Shown here: positions 13,244 to 15,087 of the stretch, piece by piece
Layout: each line of letters begins with the position of its first letter
Numbering within the stretch: the stretch's first letter is position 1
NCBI GenBank assembly: GCA_025350385.1
Contig: JANXXZ010000083.1
Location: forward strand, 1-15,087
Reading direction: 5' to 3'
Source of the DNA: Bacteroidales bacterium
GTDB lineage: Bacteria > Bacteroidota > Bacteroidia > Bacteroidales > UBA4417
Length of the DNA stretch: 15,087 bases
Made by a program: the position numbers and the translations under genes
Notes under the pieces: model-generated
Seen by the model: only the letters and a program-made list of their open reading frames with translations
Databases searched by the model: none
Told to the model about the DNA's origin: nothing

Positions 13244-14161
13244 ATGAACAAACTGATCCCGGCACTGGCTGCCTTATTACTTTTCACCTCAGGTGGCTGC
13301 AAAAACATATCCAATACCGATGAAGAGGCACAGACCGAAGTTAAAACCCCGGTTACGGTAACGTCAGTGATGCATTCCGGCATAAGCGAATCTATTCAGC
13401 TATCAGCTGTTTCAGGGTACCTGAAAAAAAACCAGGTGAAGGCGACAGTCACAGGCTATATTGAAAAATCGCTTGCAACCGTGGGCGGATTCGTCGAAGC
13501 CGGTAGCCCCCTGTTTTATATCCGGACCAAGGAAGCCTCTGCATTAGCGAAGTTCCATTCGAACGACACTTCTTATGCTATAAAGGGCCTGTTGTTGGTT
13601 AAGGCCCCTGAATCGGGCATACTTACCGAAGTTAATAAATTTGTGAACGACTATGTGAGTGATGGAGATGCGATGGCTACCATCGCTCAGAAGAACAGTT
13701 TCGTTTTCCTGCTGAACGTTCCTTATGAATTAAAGAAATATGCTTCTGTCGGTTCGGGTTGTATACTGCTGTTACCCGATTCAACTAAACTCGAAGGCAG
13801 GATTTCTTCTCAGATGTCCGTGGTCGATGCGGCATCACAGACCCAGAGTTACCAGATTAAGGTTTACACCGGGTTATCCCTGCCCGAAAACCTTTTGGCC
13901 ACAGTGCAACTGGTAAAAAACACGAAACAAAAAGCACAGGTCGCGGATAAATCCTGCATTCTTTCCAACGAAACCATGGATAATTTCTGGGTCATGAAAC
14001 TGATCAACGACAGCACCGCTGTGAAAGTTCCGGTAACAAAGGGCATTTCAACGAATGAACGGATTGAAATCCTGTCACCTCAATTCAGCCCGGATGACCG
14101 GATACTGAAGACCGGACAGTATGGCTTGTCCGACACGGCTTATGTCCACATCAACAAATAA
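13244..14161 (+). CDS. RND efflux adaptor (membrane fusion) lipoprotein lacking the alpha-hairpin
   Basis: This 305-residue periplasmic adaptor links the TolC channel to the pump. The signal ends FTSGGC (Cys19), a lipoprotein site with an atypical Ser at -3, so it is probably anchored by lipid. Two half-lipoyl motifs are clear: VKATVTGYIEKSLATVGGFV (65-84) and VKAPESGILTEVNKFVNDYV (119-138, then SDGD). In ordinary adaptors a coiled alpha-hairpin of many tens of residues joins these halves and meets TolC. Here the join is only about 20 residues (96-114). Beta-barrel and membrane-proximal domains follow (about 150-305). A hairpin-less adaptor is known in BesA of Borrelia. The pump gene starts six bases downstream. 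Confidence 0.9.
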   Translation: MNKLIPALAALLLFTSGGCKNISNTDEEAQTEVKTPVTVTSVMHSGISESIQLSAVSGYLKKNQVKATVTGYIEKSLATVGGFVEAGSPLFYIRTKEASALAKFHSNDTSYAIKGLLLVKAPESGILTEVNKFVNDYVSDGDAMATIAQKNSFVFLLNVPYELKKYASVGSGCILLLPDSTKLEGRISSQMSVVDAASQTQSYQIKVYTGLSLPENLLATVQLVKNTKQKAQVADKSCILSNETMDNFWVMKLINDSTAVKVPVTKGISTNERIEILSPQFSPDDRILKTGQYGLSDTAYVHINK

Positions 14162-14167
14162 TACAGC

Positions 14168-15087
14168 ATGAACAATTTCTTTGTTTCACACAAAAATCCT
14201 GTTGCCGTTCTGCTGGTAATTCTTGTTGCCGGGGGCTTTTTTGCCTATTCAAAAATGCAATCATCCCTTTTTCCGGAAGTAACTTTTCCAAAAATCAAGG
14301 TAATTGCTGAAAACGGGCTCCAGCCGGTGAATAAGATGATGGTTACCGTGACCAAACCCCTGGAAAATGCCATCAAAAGAGTGCCCAATCTCAAGGATGT
14401 CCGCAGCATCACCAGCCGTGGAAGCTGTGAAATTTCCGCATTCATGGACTGGAAAGCTGATATCGACCTGAGCAAGCAGCAAATAGAATCTTCTATCAAC
14501 AAGATCAAGGATGAACTGCCTCCCGGTACTGTTATTTCGGTGGAAAAAATGAACCCTTCCATCCTGCCTGTAGCCGGGTATGTGATTGAAGGGAAAGGCA
14601 GGAGCAATATTGAACTGAACAAGATCGCCAATTATACCATTAAACCATTCCTTTCGCAGGTTGACGGAGTATCAGAAGTGCGTGTTATCGGGGGTAAAAC
14701 CAAAGAATACCATATAGAGCTGAATGCCCGGAAAATGAGCGCATTGGGCATTACTCCCGCGCTGATAACCACCGCTCTGAGCCAGACAAATTTCATCACC
14801 AGCAACGGTTATCTCACTGATTTTAACCGCCTGTACCTCACAGTTACCGATGCCTCGGTGGAAAACCTAGAGCAACTTCAGAACCTGGTAATCAGCAACG
14901 ACAGTAAACGGGTGGTTGTGCTGAAAGATATTGCCACTGTTAAAATTGCCGAACGTGTTGAATACATCCGCATCAATGCCGACGGGAAAAATGCGGTGCT
15001 GGTGGCAATTGTTAAGCAACCCGATGCAAACCTTATTCAGCTTACCGACGACGTGGTAAAGAAAGTTGCGGCACTCAACCATGGGAT
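14168..15087 (+). CDS. RND-family efflux pump, N-terminal part, cut by window edge
   Basis: The frame is open from the ATG at 14168 to the window end (306 codons plus two bases; the family is about 1,000-1,050). A very short cytoplasmic start leads into the first membrane helix (about 10-28), followed by SSLFPEVTFPKIKV, the usual entry into the periplasmic porter domain. Further family marks are VTKPLENAIKRVPNLKDVRS (61-80), LPPGTVISVEKMNPSILPVA, VDGVSEVRVIGG, and ALGITPALITTALSQTNF. The protein uses proton flow to drive export through the adaptor and TolC partner. Metal-type (CusA/CzcA) versus drug-type cannot be decided, because the diagnostic membrane residues lie outside the window. The six-base spacing shows tight coupling to the adaptor gene. 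Confidence 0.95.
   Translation, partial: MNNFFVSHKNPVAVLLVILVAGGFFAYSKMQSSLFPEVTFPKIKVIAENGLQPVNKMMVTVTKPLENAIKRVPNLKDVRSITSRGSCEISAFMDWKADIDLSKQQIESSINKIKDELPPGTVISVEKMNPSILPVAGYVIEGKGRSNIELNKIANYTIKPFLSQVDGVSEVRVIGGKTKEYHIELNARKMSALGITPALITTALSQTNFITSNGYLTDFNRLYLTVTDASVENLEQLQNLVISNDSKRVVVLKDIATVKIAERVEYIRINADGKNAVLVAIVKQPDANLIQLTDDVVKKVAALNHG

Noticed and set aside
14245..15082. Minus-strand frames of 71-128 residues opposite the pump gene
   Set aside because: The plus strand encodes a clear RND pump through this whole stretch.

Overview
The window looks like chromosomal DNA from a member of the Bacteroidota. The evidence is a type IX secretion C-terminal sorting domain (YPNPTRG motif), a PepSY-like secreted protein, an ECF sigma factor beside a DUF6249-like membrane protein, almost no Shine-Dalgarno sites, and repeated matches to the Bacteroidota -7 promoter element TAnnTTTG just ahead of genes. 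The genus cannot be named from what is visible.

Region 1 (1-1600) is AT-rich and gene-poor. It starts inside the N-terminus of an IS3-type transposase on the minus strand. A small minus-strand lipoprotein/membrane protein follows, then about 850 bases with no convincing gene but with two structured, mobile-repeat-like stretches. Region 2 (1600-4700) holds two small membrane proteins. One of them is minus-strand and ends at a clear terminator. Then come an ECF sigma factor with a membrane protein that may be its anti-sigma factor, a strong terminator, and a fructosamine-3-kinase family protein.

Region 3 (4880-7700) encodes both subunits of cytochrome bd quinol oxidase, CydA and CydB. They are split by an unusual 249-base gap and followed by an array of 9-base repeats. 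Region 4 (7756-11450) is rich in exported proteins: a beta-propeller-like protein with a type IX sorting domain, a histidine-rich conserved protein that apparently starts at GTG, a PepSY-like protein and a YncE-type beta-propeller.

Region 5 (11795 to the end) is a tripartite RND efflux operon in the order TolC-like outer membrane protein, lipoprotein adaptor, inner-membrane pump. The pump is cut by the window edge. The adaptor lacks the usual alpha-hairpin. A perfect 12-base inverted repeat brackets an exact TAnnTTTG element ahead of the operon and is the best candidate here for an undescribed regulatory site. A second structured block lies between the TolC and adaptor genes.

No complete novel defence, CRISPR or biosynthetic system was seen. 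No rRNA or tRNA gene was recognised. The most interesting signals are the regulatory and repeat architecture and the hairpin-less efflux adaptor.
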